Shown here in pieces: positions 35,178 through 44,040 of a DNA stretch of 64,000 bases. Origin of the DNA: Haliea sp963974125 (lineage in GTDB: Bacteria; Pseudomonadota; Gammaproteobacteria; Pseudomonadales; Halieaceae). The position numbers were made by a program, and so were the translations under genes. Under the pieces are notes generated by a model that saw nothing but the letters and a program-made list of their open reading frames with translations, searched no databases and was not told the origin of the DNA. The stretch spans positions 33,418 through 97,417 of the forward strand of contig CAXBCH010000014.1 of assembly GCA_963974125.1 (NCBI GenBank), given 5' to 3'. Every line of letters begins with the position of its first letter. Positions within the stretch are counted from its first letter, which is position 1.

Positions 35178-35945
35178 ATGAAGAACCTGTTTGATGTTAG
35201 TGGCAAGGTCGCGGTGGTGACCGGAGGCTCGCGCGGCATTGGTGCCATGATCGCCGAGGGTTTTGTCGCCAACGGCGTGCGCACCTACATCACTGCGCGC
35301 CGGGAAGACGAACTGCAGGCGACGGCGGCGGCGCTGTCACAGCAGGGGGAGTGCATCGCACTGGTCGCGGACCTGTCGACCGTGGAAGGTGCCACCCGCT
35401 TTGCCACAGAGATCCGCGCGCGTGAGCCCGAGCTGCATATCCTGGTGAACAACGCCGGCGCCACCTGGGGCGCCAGTGTCGATGAGTTTCCCGAGAATGG
35501 CTGGGACAAGGTCATGGACCTCAACGTCAAGTCCATCTTCTTCCTCACCCAGCAACTGCTGCCGGCGCTGCGGGCGGCGGGCACGGATGCGGATCCGGCC
35601 CGGGTGATCAACATCGGTTCAGTGAACGGTATCACCAACAGCCACATGCAGAACTACAGCTATACCGCGAGCAAGGCTGCGGTGCACCACCTTACCCGGC
35701 ATATGGGAGCCGAGCTGGCGCGGGAGCGGGTTAACGTCAACGCCATCGCGCCGGGCCTGTTTCCCAGCAAGATGACCGCGCACATGGCGGGGCACGAGGA
35801 AGAAATGGTCAAGGCGTTTCCCGTCAGCCGCATGGGTGCGCCGGAAGACGCAGCCGGTACCGCAATTTACCTGAGCTCCAGGGCCTCCGCCTGGGTAACC
35901 GGCCACGTGCTGGTACTGGACGGCGGGCTGGTTGCGGTTTCCTGA
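35178..35945 (+). CDS. Short-chain dehydrogenase/reductase (FabG/RhlG-like)
   Basis: 255 residues. TGGSRGIG nucleotide loop, NNAGATWGA, catalytic Ser in NIGSVNGI, YTASK and PGLFPSKM. It resembles the NADPH-dependent 3-oxoacyl reductases of the RhlG group. Last gene of the acyl-CoA operon (47 bp after the carboxyltransferase). Substrate unknown. Ends 3 bp before the stop of the convergent aminopeptidase gene. Confidence 0.85.
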   Translation: MKNLFDVSGKVAVVTGGSRGIGAMIAEGFVANGVRTYITARREDELQATAAALSQQGECIALVADLSTVEGATRFATEIRAREPELHILVNNAGATWGASVDEFPENGWDKVMDLNVKSIFFLTQQLLPALRAAGTDADPARVINIGSVNGITNSHMQNYSYTASKAAVHHLTRHMGAELARERVNVNAIAPGLFPSKMTAHMAGHEEEMVKAFPVSRMGAPEDAAGTAIYLSSRASAWVTGHVLVLDGGLVAVS

Positions 35946-35948
35946 CGC

Positions 35949-37493
35949 CTAGTAGTTTCCCGCGTACAGCTTCACCCACTCTGTCAGCAGGCGCACGCCG
36001 TATCCGGTGGCGCCGATCAGCGGCGGCAGGCTGGTCTCCTCGTAGCGGCCATTGCCGGCCATGTCGATATGGACCCAGGGCGTGTCGCCGGCGAAGCGCT
36101 GCAGGAAGACCGCGCCGGCCTGGGCGCCAGGTTGGCCACTGTTCTTCATGTCGGCAACCGGGCTGTCGATGATTTTTTCATAGGGCCCCAGCGGTAACTG
36201 CCAGACCCGTTCCCGGGTCAGTTCTCCGGCGGTCTTCAGGGTTTCGATGAGCTCTTCCTCCTCGCTGAACACCGCCGCGTAGTCGCGTCCCAGGGCGCGG
36301 ACCTTGGAGCCGGTGAGGGTGGCGATATCGGCAATGACCTGCGGCTGGAAGTGCTCGCGTGCATACCAGATGCCGTCCGCGAGGACCAGGCGGCCCTCGG
36401 CGTCGGTATTCACGACTTCAATTGTCATGCCGTTGCCTGCAGTCACAATATCCCCTGGCAGTTGGGCAGTGCCGGAGATGGCGTTCTGCGCCAGCGGCAT
36501 TACGCCGACGACATTGAGCGCTGCCTTCTGCCGCGACAGTGCCTCCAGGGTGCCGGCCACAGCACCGGCGCCAGCCTTGTCGCCGGTCATGGCGAGAATG
36601 GATGCTGCGTCGGTCTTCAGGTTGTAGCCACCGCTGTCGAAAGTAATACCCTTGCCCACCAGCGCAATAGGGGCGTCATCGCTGCCGCGCCAGTGGGCAA
36701 TGAGCAGATGAGCGCCGTGCTGGCTGCCCTTGCTGACCCCGTAGAGGGCGCCCATGCCCGCTTTCAGCACCTGCTGCGGACCGAGGATGGTCACCTTGAC
36801 CCCAAGCGGTTGCAGACGCTTGCGCACATACTCGGCGAAGGCGGCGGGGTTGCCATCGCTGGCGGACAGGTTGGTCAGCTCGCGGGCGGTAAAGACACCC
36901 TGCGACAGGGCGTGCAGGTGCTTCCAGGCTTCCTCGGTCGGCTCCCGTGCCGCCACCAGCCATTCGTAGGTTTGTGCCGGGCGTGGTTCGGCTTCGGTCT
37001 TGAACCGGTCGAAGCGGTAGTTGGCCAGGTCGGTGCCGTGGGCGATGGCGGTGACGATAGCGGTGTTCAGCGCCGGATCGGAGATCAGGGCAGATTGGAC
37101 CTGCACCGAACCTGCTTTACCCGGGTTCAGGTAATTGGCCAGGTTGGTGCCCAGCATTTCGGCATCGGCGCGAGCAAGTTCGGCCGGTTCTCCGAGGCCG
37201 ACGGCGATAAGGCGGTCGACGGGCAGGCCCGCGGGCGCCAGGATTTCCAGCTGCTGGGTCATGCTGCCGTCAAAATCCTGGGCGGCGAGGGCACGGCTGA
37301 AGTGCTCGCGAGTCGCCTCGCCCCATTCCGGCAGACCGTCGGTGCTGTTGAGCGGCACCAGAACCACCAGGGTGTCCGGCTCGCTGGCGGGTTGTTCCCG
37401 GAAAGCATGGGTGGTGTCGACGTAGTCTGCGGCGGCAACCGCTGCCACCAGTGTCAATGCCAGTCCCGTAATGAAGCGATGCAACGTTGTCAT
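35949..37493 (-). CDS. Exported M17 leucyl aminopeptidase-like protein
   Basis: 514 residues. Unlike cytoplasmic PepA it starts with a signal peptide (MTTLHRFITGLALTLVAAVAAA). The catalytic domain has VGKGITFDSGGYNLKTDAAS, the metal-binding MTGDKAGAGA, and NTDAEGRL, all M17 signatures, so two metal sites appear complete. Probably a periplasmic or secreted aminopeptidase for peptide nutrition. AAGGTA precedes the ATG by 7 bp. A second, normal PepA is encoded at 50-52 kb. Confidence 0.85.
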   Translation of the reverse strand: MTTLHRFITGLALTLVAAVAAADYVDTTHAFREQPASEPDTLVVLVPLNSTDGLPEWGEATREHFSRALAAQDFDGSMTQQLEILAPAGLPVDRLIAVGLGEPAELARADAEMLGTNLANYLNPGKAGSVQVQSALISDPALNTAIVTAIAHGTDLANYRFDRFKTEAEPRPAQTYEWLVAAREPTEEAWKHLHALSQGVFTARELTNLSASDGNPAAFAEYVRKRLQPLGVKVTILGPQQVLKAGMGALYGVSKGSQHGAHLLIAHWRGSDDAPIALVGKGITFDSGGYNLKTDAASILAMTGDKAGAGAVAGTLEALSRQKAALNVVGVMPLAQNAISGTAQLPGDIVTAGNGMTIEVVNTDAEGRLVLADGIWYAREHFQPQVIADIATLTGSKVRALGRDYAAVFSEEEELIETLKTAGELTRERVWQLPLGPYEKIIDSPVADMKNSGQPGAQAGAVFLQRFAGDTPWVHIDMAGNGRYEETSLPPLIGATGYGVRLLTEWVKLYAGNY

Positions 37494-37527
37494 GAGTCGA
37501 TACCTTGTATTCTCTGGTGAATGTCGC

Positions 37528-40332
37528 TCAGGTGGTAATGATAAGGCGCAGTGCCTGCAGTTGCAGGCCGGCGTGTTGAATATGGATGGCGCACTCCTCG
37601 ATCCTGTAGTCGAGGTGGTCCAGTTCTTCCTGGCGGATGGAGGGGTTTACCTCCCGCAGAGCCTGCAGCCTCTCCCGCTCGGCTCCCAGATCTTCGCGCA
37701 TCCGCGCTTCCGCGTCTGCCAGGGTGGGTGCCAGCTGTTGTTCGGCAAGCGTTGTTGCCAGCAGCATCTTGGCGTCGACGTCCGGCTGGACCTGCTTGAT
37801 GATGGCCAGGGCGGTGCTCTTGTTTACCCTCTCCACCAGGCCGTTGAGGCGCTCGTGTGGGACCAGCCCGGCCAGGTCCTTGCCGCGTGCATCCACCAGC
37901 AGCCGCAGGGGTGACAGTGGCAGGAAGCGCTCCAGCTGCAGGGCGCGGGGTGCCACGCAGTTGATGGTGAAGATGCTCTCCAGCAGCATGGTGCCAGGGG
38001 CTATGCCCTTGAGCTTGATGGTACCGAGGGCGGCGTTACCCAGCTCCGTGGAGCGCACCATGTCCATGGCTTCCACCAGCATGGGATGTTCCCAGGTCAG
38101 GAAGGCGATGTCTTCCCGGGTCAGTGCCTTGTCGCGGGAGAAGGTGACGGTGGTGCCTTCCTCCTCCAGGCCGGGGAAGTGGCCGGTGAGCATGTGATCG
38201 GTAGGACGCAGAATCAAGGTGTGCTCGGAGTGATGTTCGTGCTCGACACCATAGGCGTCACAGAGTGACTCGAGATAGACCTGCAGCTTGTCGCTGTCCT
38301 CGTTGGCCTCGATTTCGGCGATGACCGCGGCGGCCACATCCGCCTTGCATGAGTTGCGTTCCAGCAGGCGATCCCGTCCTTCGCGCAACTCGCGACGGGT
38401 GTCCAGAGTGAAGGCGGCGGTGTCGACCAGCAGGTCCTCAAAGTCGGCACTGCGCCCGCGCAACTGCGCCAGCAAGCGTTCCTCGAAGCGATCGAAGATC
38501 AGGGTGCCCGCGGAGCAGCTCTCGTGGAACAGGTCGAGGCCGCGGTCGTACCAGTCGAGCAGGGTCTCCTGGGCGCTGCCCTGTAGATAGGGCACATGGA
38601 TTTGCACATCCTCGGTCTGGCCAATGCGGTCGAGGCGGCCGATGCGCTGCTCCAGCAGGTCGGGGTTCAGCGGCAGGTCAAACAGGACCAGGTGGTGGGC
38701 AAACTGGAAGTTGCGCCCTTCGCTGCCGATTTCCGAGCAGACGAGGGTCTGGGCGCCGGCAACGTCATCGGCAAAGTAGGCGGCGGCGCGATCCCGCTCA
38801 ATGATGGACAGCCCCTCATAAAAAGCAGCGGAGCGGATCCCGGCACGCAGGTGCAGGTAGTGCTCCAGCATGACGGCAGTAGCGGCGCGGGCGCAGATCA
38901 CCAGTACCTTTTCCGGGCGCAGCTGTTTCAGGGTCTGCTCCAGCCAGGTGACCCGCGGGTCGAAGGCCAGCCAGCTGTCATCGTGATAGGGGGATTCCGG
39001 GTGCAGGGCCTCCAGCACATCGCTGTTGGCATGGCTGTAGGCGTCCGGAGTCGGCAGCGGATAGCGGTGCATGACCCGCTGCGGGAAGCCGCTGATGGCG
39101 GCCCGGGTGTTGCGGAACATGACGCGACCGGTACCGTGGCGGTCGAGAATCTGCTCGATCAGCACCTCACCGGGGCTGGCCGGGTCCAGCCCGGGCGGCA
39201 GGTCCGGGGGGATTTCGCCCCGCTCCAGCTGTTGTGCCATCTCGCTCCAGTGGCGGTATTGCTGCTCCTCCGCCCGGAAGGCATCCAGCGAATGAAAGCG
39301 CTCCGGGTCCAGCAATTGCAGCCGGGCAAAATGGCTGTCGATGCCGACCTGTTCCGGCGTTGCCGTCAGCAGCAGCAGGCCAGGGCTCTGGCGGGCGAGG
39401 GCAGCGACGAAGCGATAGTCTTCGCCCGGTGCTTCCGGCGACCAGTGCAGGTGATGGGCCTCATCCACAACCACCAGGTCCCAGGGGGCGGTCAGGGCGT
39501 GCAGCTGATGCTGCGGGAACTCCCGGAACAGGTCGAGGCTGCACAGCACCAGCTGTTCGCTCTCGAACGGGTTGAATTCGTCAAGTTCCGGCAGCGCCTC
39601 GTCGCCAAACTCGTCGACCGCGGACAGCTCCTGCAGCCGCTCCTGGTCAAACAGCGAAAAATGCAGGTTGAAACGCCGCAGCATTTCTATCAGCCACTGG
39701 TGCAGCAGGGTCTGTGGCACCAGGATCAACACCCGGGCCGCGCGCCCGGTCAACAGCTGCTGGTGCAGGATCATGCCCGCTTCGATGGTCTTGCCGAGAC
39801 CGACCTCGTCCGCGAGCAGGACCCGTGGCGCGTGGCGCTGGCCGACTTCATTGGCGATGTAGACCTGGTGTGGCAGCAGGCTGGTGCGGGACCCCATCAG
39901 TCCCCGGGCCGGCGAGCGCTGCAGGCGGTCGAGCTGGTTCAGGGTGGCCACCCGCAGTGCGAAGTCACTGGTCTTGTCAAAGTGACCGTTAAGCAAACGT
40001 TGCTGGGGGGTGGTGATCTGCACGAAGGCATCGAGTTCCAGCTCGGATACCGTCACTGACTGCTCGTGGTGATCGGTGCCGGTATACAGCAGCAGGCCGC
40101 CACTCTCTTCGACTTCGGTGACCACCAGCTCCAGGTTGCCCGAGGTGGAAATGTGATCCCCCTCCTTGAAGCGCAGGCGCGTCAGCGGAGCGTTTTCCGC
40201 GGCATAGGTGCGCTCTTCGCCAACGGCGGGGAAGCTCAAGGTCACCCGTCGCGGCTCTACTTCAACAATGACTCCGAGCCCGAGCTGGGCATCCGCGTGG
40301 CTGACCCAGCGTTGGCCGACAATATAGTCCAT
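37528..40332 (-). CDS. rapA: RNA polymerase-associated protein RapA (Swi2/Snf2 ATPase)
   Basis: 934 residues, slightly shorter than E. coli RapA (968). N-terminal Tudor-like part starts MDYIVGQRWVSHADAQLGLG. Walker A DEVGLGKT (175-182), DEAH (290-293), TATPEQVG, and helicase C motifs (LVCSEIGSEGRNFQFAHHLV; EQRIGRLDRIGQ) identify the Swi2/Snf2 motor. Recycles stalled RNA polymerase. Lies 34 bp upstream of the exported aminopeptidase gene on the same strand. Confidence 0.95.
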   Translation of the reverse strand: MDYIVGQRWVSHADAQLGLGVIVEVEPRRVTLSFPAVGEERTYAAENAPLTRLRFKEGDHISTSGNLELVVTEVEESGGLLLYTGTDHHEQSVTVSELELDAFVQITTPQQRLLNGHFDKTSDFALRVATLNQLDRLQRSPARGLMGSRTSLLPHQVYIANEVGQRHAPRVLLADEVGLGKTIEAGMILHQQLLTGRAARVLILVPQTLLHQWLIEMLRRFNLHFSLFDQERLQELSAVDEFGDEALPELDEFNPFESEQLVLCSLDLFREFPQHQLHALTAPWDLVVVDEAHHLHWSPEAPGEDYRFVAALARQSPGLLLLTATPEQVGIDSHFARLQLLDPERFHSLDAFRAEEQQYRHWSEMAQQLERGEIPPDLPPGLDPASPGEVLIEQILDRHGTGRVMFRNTRAAISGFPQRVMHRYPLPTPDAYSHANSDVLEALHPESPYHDDSWLAFDPRVTWLEQTLKQLRPEKVLVICARAATAVMLEHYLHLRAGIRSAAFYEGLSIIERDRAAAYFADDVAGAQTLVCSEIGSEGRNFQFAHHLVLFDLPLNPDLLEQRIGRLDRIGQTEDVQIHVPYLQGSAQETLLDWYDRGLDLFHESCSAGTLIFDRFEERLLAQLRGRSADFEDLLVDTAAFTLDTRRELREGRDRLLERNSCKADVAAAVIAEIEANEDSDKLQVYLESLCDAYGVEHEHHSEHTLILRPTDHMLTGHFPGLEEEGTTVTFSRDKALTREDIAFLTWEHPMLVEAMDMVRSTELGNAALGTIKLKGIAPGTMLLESIFTINCVAPRALQLERFLPLSPLRLLVDARGKDLAGLVPHERLNGLVERVNKSTALAIIKQVQPDVDAKMLLATTLAEQQLAPTLADAEARMREDLGAERERLQALREVNPSIRQEELDHLDYRIEECAIHIQHAGLQLQALRLIITT

Positions 40333-40471
40333 AGCGTCCTGTCATCTTGGCAGGCTGAGCGCCCGCGAAAAAGGCGACAGTTTAACATCGACTGTCTTTG
40401 GGTTCAGGCCTCCGGGGCAAATTTCCGGGCCAACTGTGCTTTCCAGTCACTCTCGTCAACGCCGGCGCCGA

Positions 40472-41290
40472 TCAGCTCAGCGCCGCCGGGAAAAACAGCG
40501 CCAGGCTGTTGTGGCGGACTGCACGCAGAAGATCCTCAACCGGCACCTGCTTGACCTCGGCTACCCGCTCGGCGACAAAGGGCAGGTAGAACGGGGCATT
40601 GGGGCGGCCCCTGTAGGGTACGGGGGTCAGGTAGGGCGAGTCGGTCTCCAGCACCAGCTGGTCCAGCGGAGTAGCGGCCACCACTTCCCGCACGTTGTCG
40701 GCCCGGTTGAAGGTGGTGATGCCGTTGAAACCCAGCATGAATCCCTCGTCGAGACAGAATTCCGCCAGCGCCAGGCCCGAGGTGAAGCTGTGAATCACGC
40801 CCTTGCGGCCGAGGTCGCGGCTGAATTCACCGAGAATGGCGCGGGTATCGTCGTCGGCTTCGCGGGTATGGATGACCACTGGCAGGTTCAGTTCCACCGC
40901 CAGTGCCAATTGTGCGGCGAATACCCGGCGCTGTACCGCCCGGTCGGCATGGTCGTAGAAGTAGTCGAGACCGATTTCGCCGACGGCAACGATGCGGGGA
41001 TCGCTGCCGCGCTCGCGGATGGTGTTCGCCACGCTGTTGTTGTAACTCTCCGCCTCGTGCGGATGAATGCCCTGGGTGCCCCAGATGTCCTCCGCAGCCC
41101 GGGTCAGGGCAAACACCCGGTCGAGGTTGGCAGCCGATACCGCAATCGTCACGATGCGTTCAATGCCGACTTCGCGTGCACGGGCCAGGGTCTGTGCCAG
41201 TTGCTCCTGGTCCAGATAATCGAGGTGGCAATGGGTTTCAATCAGCGGGGTCGCGTAGATCGGGATGTCGCGTCGCTTGCTGGTGCTCAT
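40472..41290 (-). CDS. TatD-family metal-dependent hydrolase/DNase
   Basis: 272 residues, TIM-barrel amidohydrolase type. Metal ligands are visible: ETHCHLDY (HxH), VGEIGLDY (Glu), IHTRE (His), IHSFTSG (His) and ETDSPYLTPVPYRG (Asp). TatD proteins are 3'-5' exonucleases or deoxyribonucleases acting in repair and DNA turnover. Lies 22 bp downstream of the LysR gene, so probably co-transcribed with it. Confidence 0.9.
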   Translation of the reverse strand: MSTSKRRDIPIYATPLIETHCHLDYLDQEQLAQTLARAREVGIERIVTIAVSAANLDRVFALTRAAEDIWGTQGIHPHEAESYNNSVANTIRERGSDPRIVAVGEIGLDYFYDHADRAVQRRVFAAQLALAVELNLPVVIHTREADDDTRAILGEFSRDLGRKGVIHSFTSGLALAEFCLDEGFMLGFNGITTFNRADNVREVVAATPLDQLVLETDSPYLTPVPYRGRPNAPFYLPFVAERVAEVKQVPVEDLLRAVRHNSLALFFPAALS

Positions 41291-41312
41291 TGTCTGTCCG
41301 GAAAGCCGAGGT

Positions 41313-42302
41313 TCAGTGCGGGTTCAGGGGCGACAGCATAGCAGGATAACGGACTCGCTGGGCCGCCGTGTTGTCCGCGGCCATGGCCCGGATGGTGTCC
41401 AGTACCTGGTCCCAGAGCCAGCAGTGCATGGCGGAGTGGCTGGTGCGCCTGTGGGCCACCAGCATGTACTTGAGGGTGTACTCGCTCCCGGGCGGCGTCG
41501 GCAGCGCCACAATGCCGTCGGTGGCATGGGAATTCTGCAGCACATAGGCAGGACCCGGCAGGAAGTAGTCGGTGCTGCGCAGCACCTCCATCGCGGTCAT
41601 GAGGTGTGAGGTTTCCAGCGATCCCTGTTGCGGGTGGCGCACGCGCATGAAGGCTTCGGAAGTCCGGGCCAGCTCGACCTGTTCGAGGTCGGGCACGTAA
41701 ACCCGGATCACCGGGTACAGCGCCAGCCGCTCCCAGGTGATCTCGCCGTGAGTCAGGGGGTGGCCCTCGCGAACCAGGATCGCGGGTGGCGCGGTACCCA
41801 GCACCTGGGTCCGGAATTCCTCGGGATAGTGGGCCTGGGCGATGTGGATGGCAAAATCGAGACTCCCTGTGGCCAACTGTTCGAGCTGGTTTTCCACCCG
41901 GGTAATGGTGCGGATTGAAAGTCTCGGGGCATACTGGTGCAGACGCCGGATCAGGCCTGGCAGCAGGGCTACTCCCACATACTCGGAGAGGGCGAAGGTG
42001 ATTTCACCGCTGTAGGTATAGGGATCGAAGCGCGAGCCCGATACCAGCCGGGTAATGTCGTGGAGCACGACCCCGAGTTCGGTGGCCAGCTCCCGGGCGC
42101 GGGGCGTGGGCTGTATCCCGCGATTGCTGCGGGTGAACAACGGGTCGCCAAAGAGGTCACGCAGGCGGGCCAGGGTTTTGCTCATGGCTGGCTGGGTGAT
42201 GTGCAGCCGCTCCGCGGCCCGCGAAACGCTGCGCTCCTCCAGCAGGGCCTGCAGGGCAACCAGCAGGTTCAGGTCGACTTTGTGGAGATTGAGGGTATCC
42301 AT
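41313..42302 (-). CDS. LysR-family transcriptional regulator (NodD/SyrM-like branch)
   Basis: 329 residues. N-terminal HTH: DLNLLVALQALLEERSVSRAAERLH then ITQPAMSKTLARLRDLFGDPLFTRS, a pattern typical of the NodD/NahR-like LysR branch. The effector domain follows. No divergent protein gene exists; on the opposite strand stands a promoter-like sequence and a candidate small RNA. The upstream region has a TTCATGAA palindrome within an ATGAT...ATCAT dyad, a plausible autoregulatory site. Confidence 0.88.
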   Translation of the reverse strand: MDTLNLHKVDLNLLVALQALLEERSVSRAAERLHITQPAMSKTLARLRDLFGDPLFTRSNRGIQPTPRARELATELGVVLHDITRLVSGSRFDPYTYSGEITFALSEYVGVALLPGLIRRLHQYAPRLSIRTITRVENQLEQLATGSLDFAIHIAQAHYPEEFRTQVLGTAPPAILVREGHPLTHGEITWERLALYPVIRVYVPDLEQVELARTSEAFMRVRHPQQGSLETSHLMTAMEVLRSTDYFLPGPAYVLQNSHATDGIVALPTPPGSEYTLKYMLVAHRRTSHSAMHCWLWDQVLDTIRAMAADNTAAQRVRYPAMLSPLNPH

Positions 42303-42311
42303 CGCTGCTAC

Positions 42312-42335
42312 ATGATTTCAATTCATGAAGATCAT
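42312..42335. promoter_or_regulatory. Dyad upstream of LysR gene, candidate operator
   Basis: ATGAT (42312-42316) and ATCAT (42331-42335) flank a perfect TTCATGAA palindrome (42322-42329), 10-33 bp upstream of the LysR ATG and about 13 bp upstream of the -35 of the divergent candidate promoter. Confidence 0.4.
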
Positions 42336-42347
42336 AACAAAAATACA

Positions 42348-42377
42348 TTGGATATATATTAGTGGTTTGCCTAAAAT
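42348..42377 (+). promoter_or_regulatory. Promoter-like sequence for rightward candidate sRNA
   Basis: TTGGAT (42348-42353), 18-bp spacer, TAAAAT (42372-42377). Predicted transcription start near 42384. Confidence 0.45.
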
Positions 42378-42383
42378 TTTCCT

Positions 42384-42478
42384 ATGCGACAAATCCTTCC
42401 GGGCAGGAGTCTCCGGAAGGGTCCGTCCAGGTCCAGACAGACTGTAATTTCAAACCCGCCGCGAGGCGGGGTTTTTTT
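42384..42478 (+). ncRNA. Candidate small RNA, about 95 nt, ending in a strong terminator
   Basis: A plus-strand terminator with seven U lies here although all neighbouring protein genes (LysR, TatD, wax-ester synthase) are on the minus strand. Between the promoter-like sequence and the terminator is a perfect 8-bp stem, CCTTCCGG (42395-42402) with CCGGAAGG (42413-42420), presenting the 10-nt loop GCAGGAGTCT; the loop includes AGGAG, which could be a CsrA/RsmA-type GGA site or an SD mimic. The only overlapping ORF (70 residues) has no recognisable features. The distal end is antisense to the 3' end of the wax-ester synthase gene by about 29 bases. Confidence 0.5.
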
Positions 42479-43916
42479 GTCTGCGGCGTCTGTCCGGACG
42501 CGGCAGGACTGCGGTCTCCAGCTCCTCAAGAGCGCTCTCCAGGCAGGCCTTGTAGCGCTCTGGCTGGGGCAGCATCTCGCGATCCGCGAGCACTGAGATG
42601 GTTACCTTGCCGCAATAGCTGAAGAACATGTGGAAGATGCCCAGCCCCGGGGTGAGTACACCCAGACCGTAGTAGTCCACCAGCCGCGCGCCGGCGCAAT
42701 AGAGCGGGAAGTCCGGTCCGGCTACGTTCGAGACCACGGTGGTGACATTGACCGGCATGTAGCTCGACAGGTGATTGCGTGCCCAGAACCCCAGCACTGG
42801 CCGGGTCAGCGCGGGGGCAAACACGCCCGCCAGTTTGAGTACGTCCACCATGGGGCTGGCTTCGCCCGAGCGCTGGGCCTCGATCGCGCTCCGGTGAATG
42901 GATTGCAACCTTTGCGCCGGGTCGGCGATGTCCGTGTGCAGGGACGCGAACACCGAGCCCACCTGGTTGTTGTCTTCACTGCTGTCCCGACGGGTGCGCA
43001 TGTTCAGGGGGATTGTCGCCACCAACGCAGTCTCCGCCGCTTCATCCAGCTCGGTCAAATAGCGTCGCAGGGCGCCGCCGGTGATGGCCAGGGCGACATC
43101 ATTGACCTTGACCCCGGCCGCGTCCTTGATGGCCCGGATACGCTCCAGACTGAACTCGGCGGCAGTGAACACCCGATGCGGTCCCACCGGCCGGTTGAAC
43201 CGGGTTTTGGGTGCGCTGATCTCCGGGGGCGGGACCTCTTTGCGCAATATCGCTGTGAGGTAGCGGGCGAGCTGGGCCGAGGTGCTGAGCCCACCGCTGA
43301 CCACACCGGCGACGTTGCGGATACCGTTGATCGAAGCTCGCGCCAGCAGTTCGGCGACACTGGGCTGCGGGTCCACCAGCTTCGCCGGTTCAGCCTCTGT
43401 CGCGGCGGCCTGCGGGTCGGCGACCAGGTCGTGAATCAGGGCGACGATGCTGGTGCCCGCCATGCCATCGACCAGGGAGTGATGAATCTTGGTATAGATG
43501 GCGAAACTGCCCTTTGGCAGCCCCGGTATCCGGTCCAGACCTTCAATGATCCAGGCCTCCCAAAGGGGCCTGCCCATGTCCAGGGGGCGGGAGTGCAGGC
43601 GGGCTACCTGGATGCACAGCTGGCGCCAGTCTCCCGGTTTCGGCAGGGCGATATGGCGCAGATGAAATTCGACATCGAAACGCGCATCCTTGACCCAGTA
43701 GGGGCGGTCCAGTCCCCCGGGGACCCGCACCAGCCGGGTGCGAAACAGCGGCTGGTTGGCGAGACGCCGCTCGAAAGTGGCGATCACCTGCTTGAAGCGA
43801 ACTTTGCCGCCGGGAGCGGTCGAAGGATCATAGATTCCCAGCGAGCCCACGTGCTGGGGGGTGTTGGGTTGCTCCATGTTGATGAATGCGGAGTCGAGGA
43901 TGCCAAGTTGCTTCAT
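42450..43916 (-). CDS. Wax ester synthase/acyl-CoA:diacylglycerol acyltransferase (WS/DGAT)
   Basis: 488 residues. Contains the condensation motif HHSLVDG (145-151) of the HHxxxDG type, and the family's later blocks (VGPHRVFTAAEFSLERIRAI; NDVALAITGGALRRYL; PLNMRTR; NNQVGSVFASLHTDI; NVTTVVSNVAGPDFPLYCAGARL). Esterifies fatty alcohols or diacylglycerol with acyl-CoA for storage lipid. The last residues (KNPASRRV) are encoded within the rightward terminator hairpin. Monocistronic by position. Confidence 0.93.
   Translation of the reverse strand: MKQLGILDSAFINMEQPNTPQHVGSLGIYDPSTAPGGKVRFKQVIATFERRLANQPLFRTRLVRVPGGLDRPYWVKDARFDVEFHLRHIALPKPGDWRQLCIQVARLHSRPLDMGRPLWEAWIIEGLDRIPGLPKGSFAIYTKIHHSLVDGMAGTSIVALIHDLVADPQAAATEAEPAKLVDPQPSVAELLARASINGIRNVAGVVSGGLSTSAQLARYLTAILRKEVPPPEISAPKTRFNRPVGPHRVFTAAEFSLERIRAIKDAAGVKVNDVALAITGGALRRYLTELDEAAETALVATIPLNMRTRRDSSEDNNQVGSVFASLHTDIADPAQRLQSIHRSAIEAQRSGEASPMVDVLKLAGVFAPALTRPVLGFWARNHLSSYMPVNVTTVVSNVAGPDFPLYCAGARLVDYYGLGVLTPGLGIFHMFFSYCGKVTISVLADREMLPQPERYKACLESALEELETAVLPRPDRRRRQKNPASRRV
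42453..42477 (+). terminator. Rho-independent terminator, rightward
   Basis: AACCCGCC, loop GCGA, GGCGGGGTT, then a T run (42471-42477). On the minus strand the tail is TTTGAAATT, much weaker, and the hairpin would be inside the last codons of the wax-ester synthase gene, so it serves rightward transcription. Confidence 0.8.
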
Positions 43917-44040
43917 GTGTGTGCGGTCCCGCCCTGTTTGCGCGCCAGGGTAATCAGTGTGTAACGTCTGTAGCCGTTATATCATTAAGCCACTGGCTGC
44001 TCTACCCGGCAGCCCTCCCGACTCAGGGCAGGAACAAGTG

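Noticed and set aside
42384..42596. 70-codon ORF over the candidate sRNA
   Set aside because: Runs through the terminator hairpin and T-tract into the opposite-strand wax-ester synthase; not plausible as a protein.
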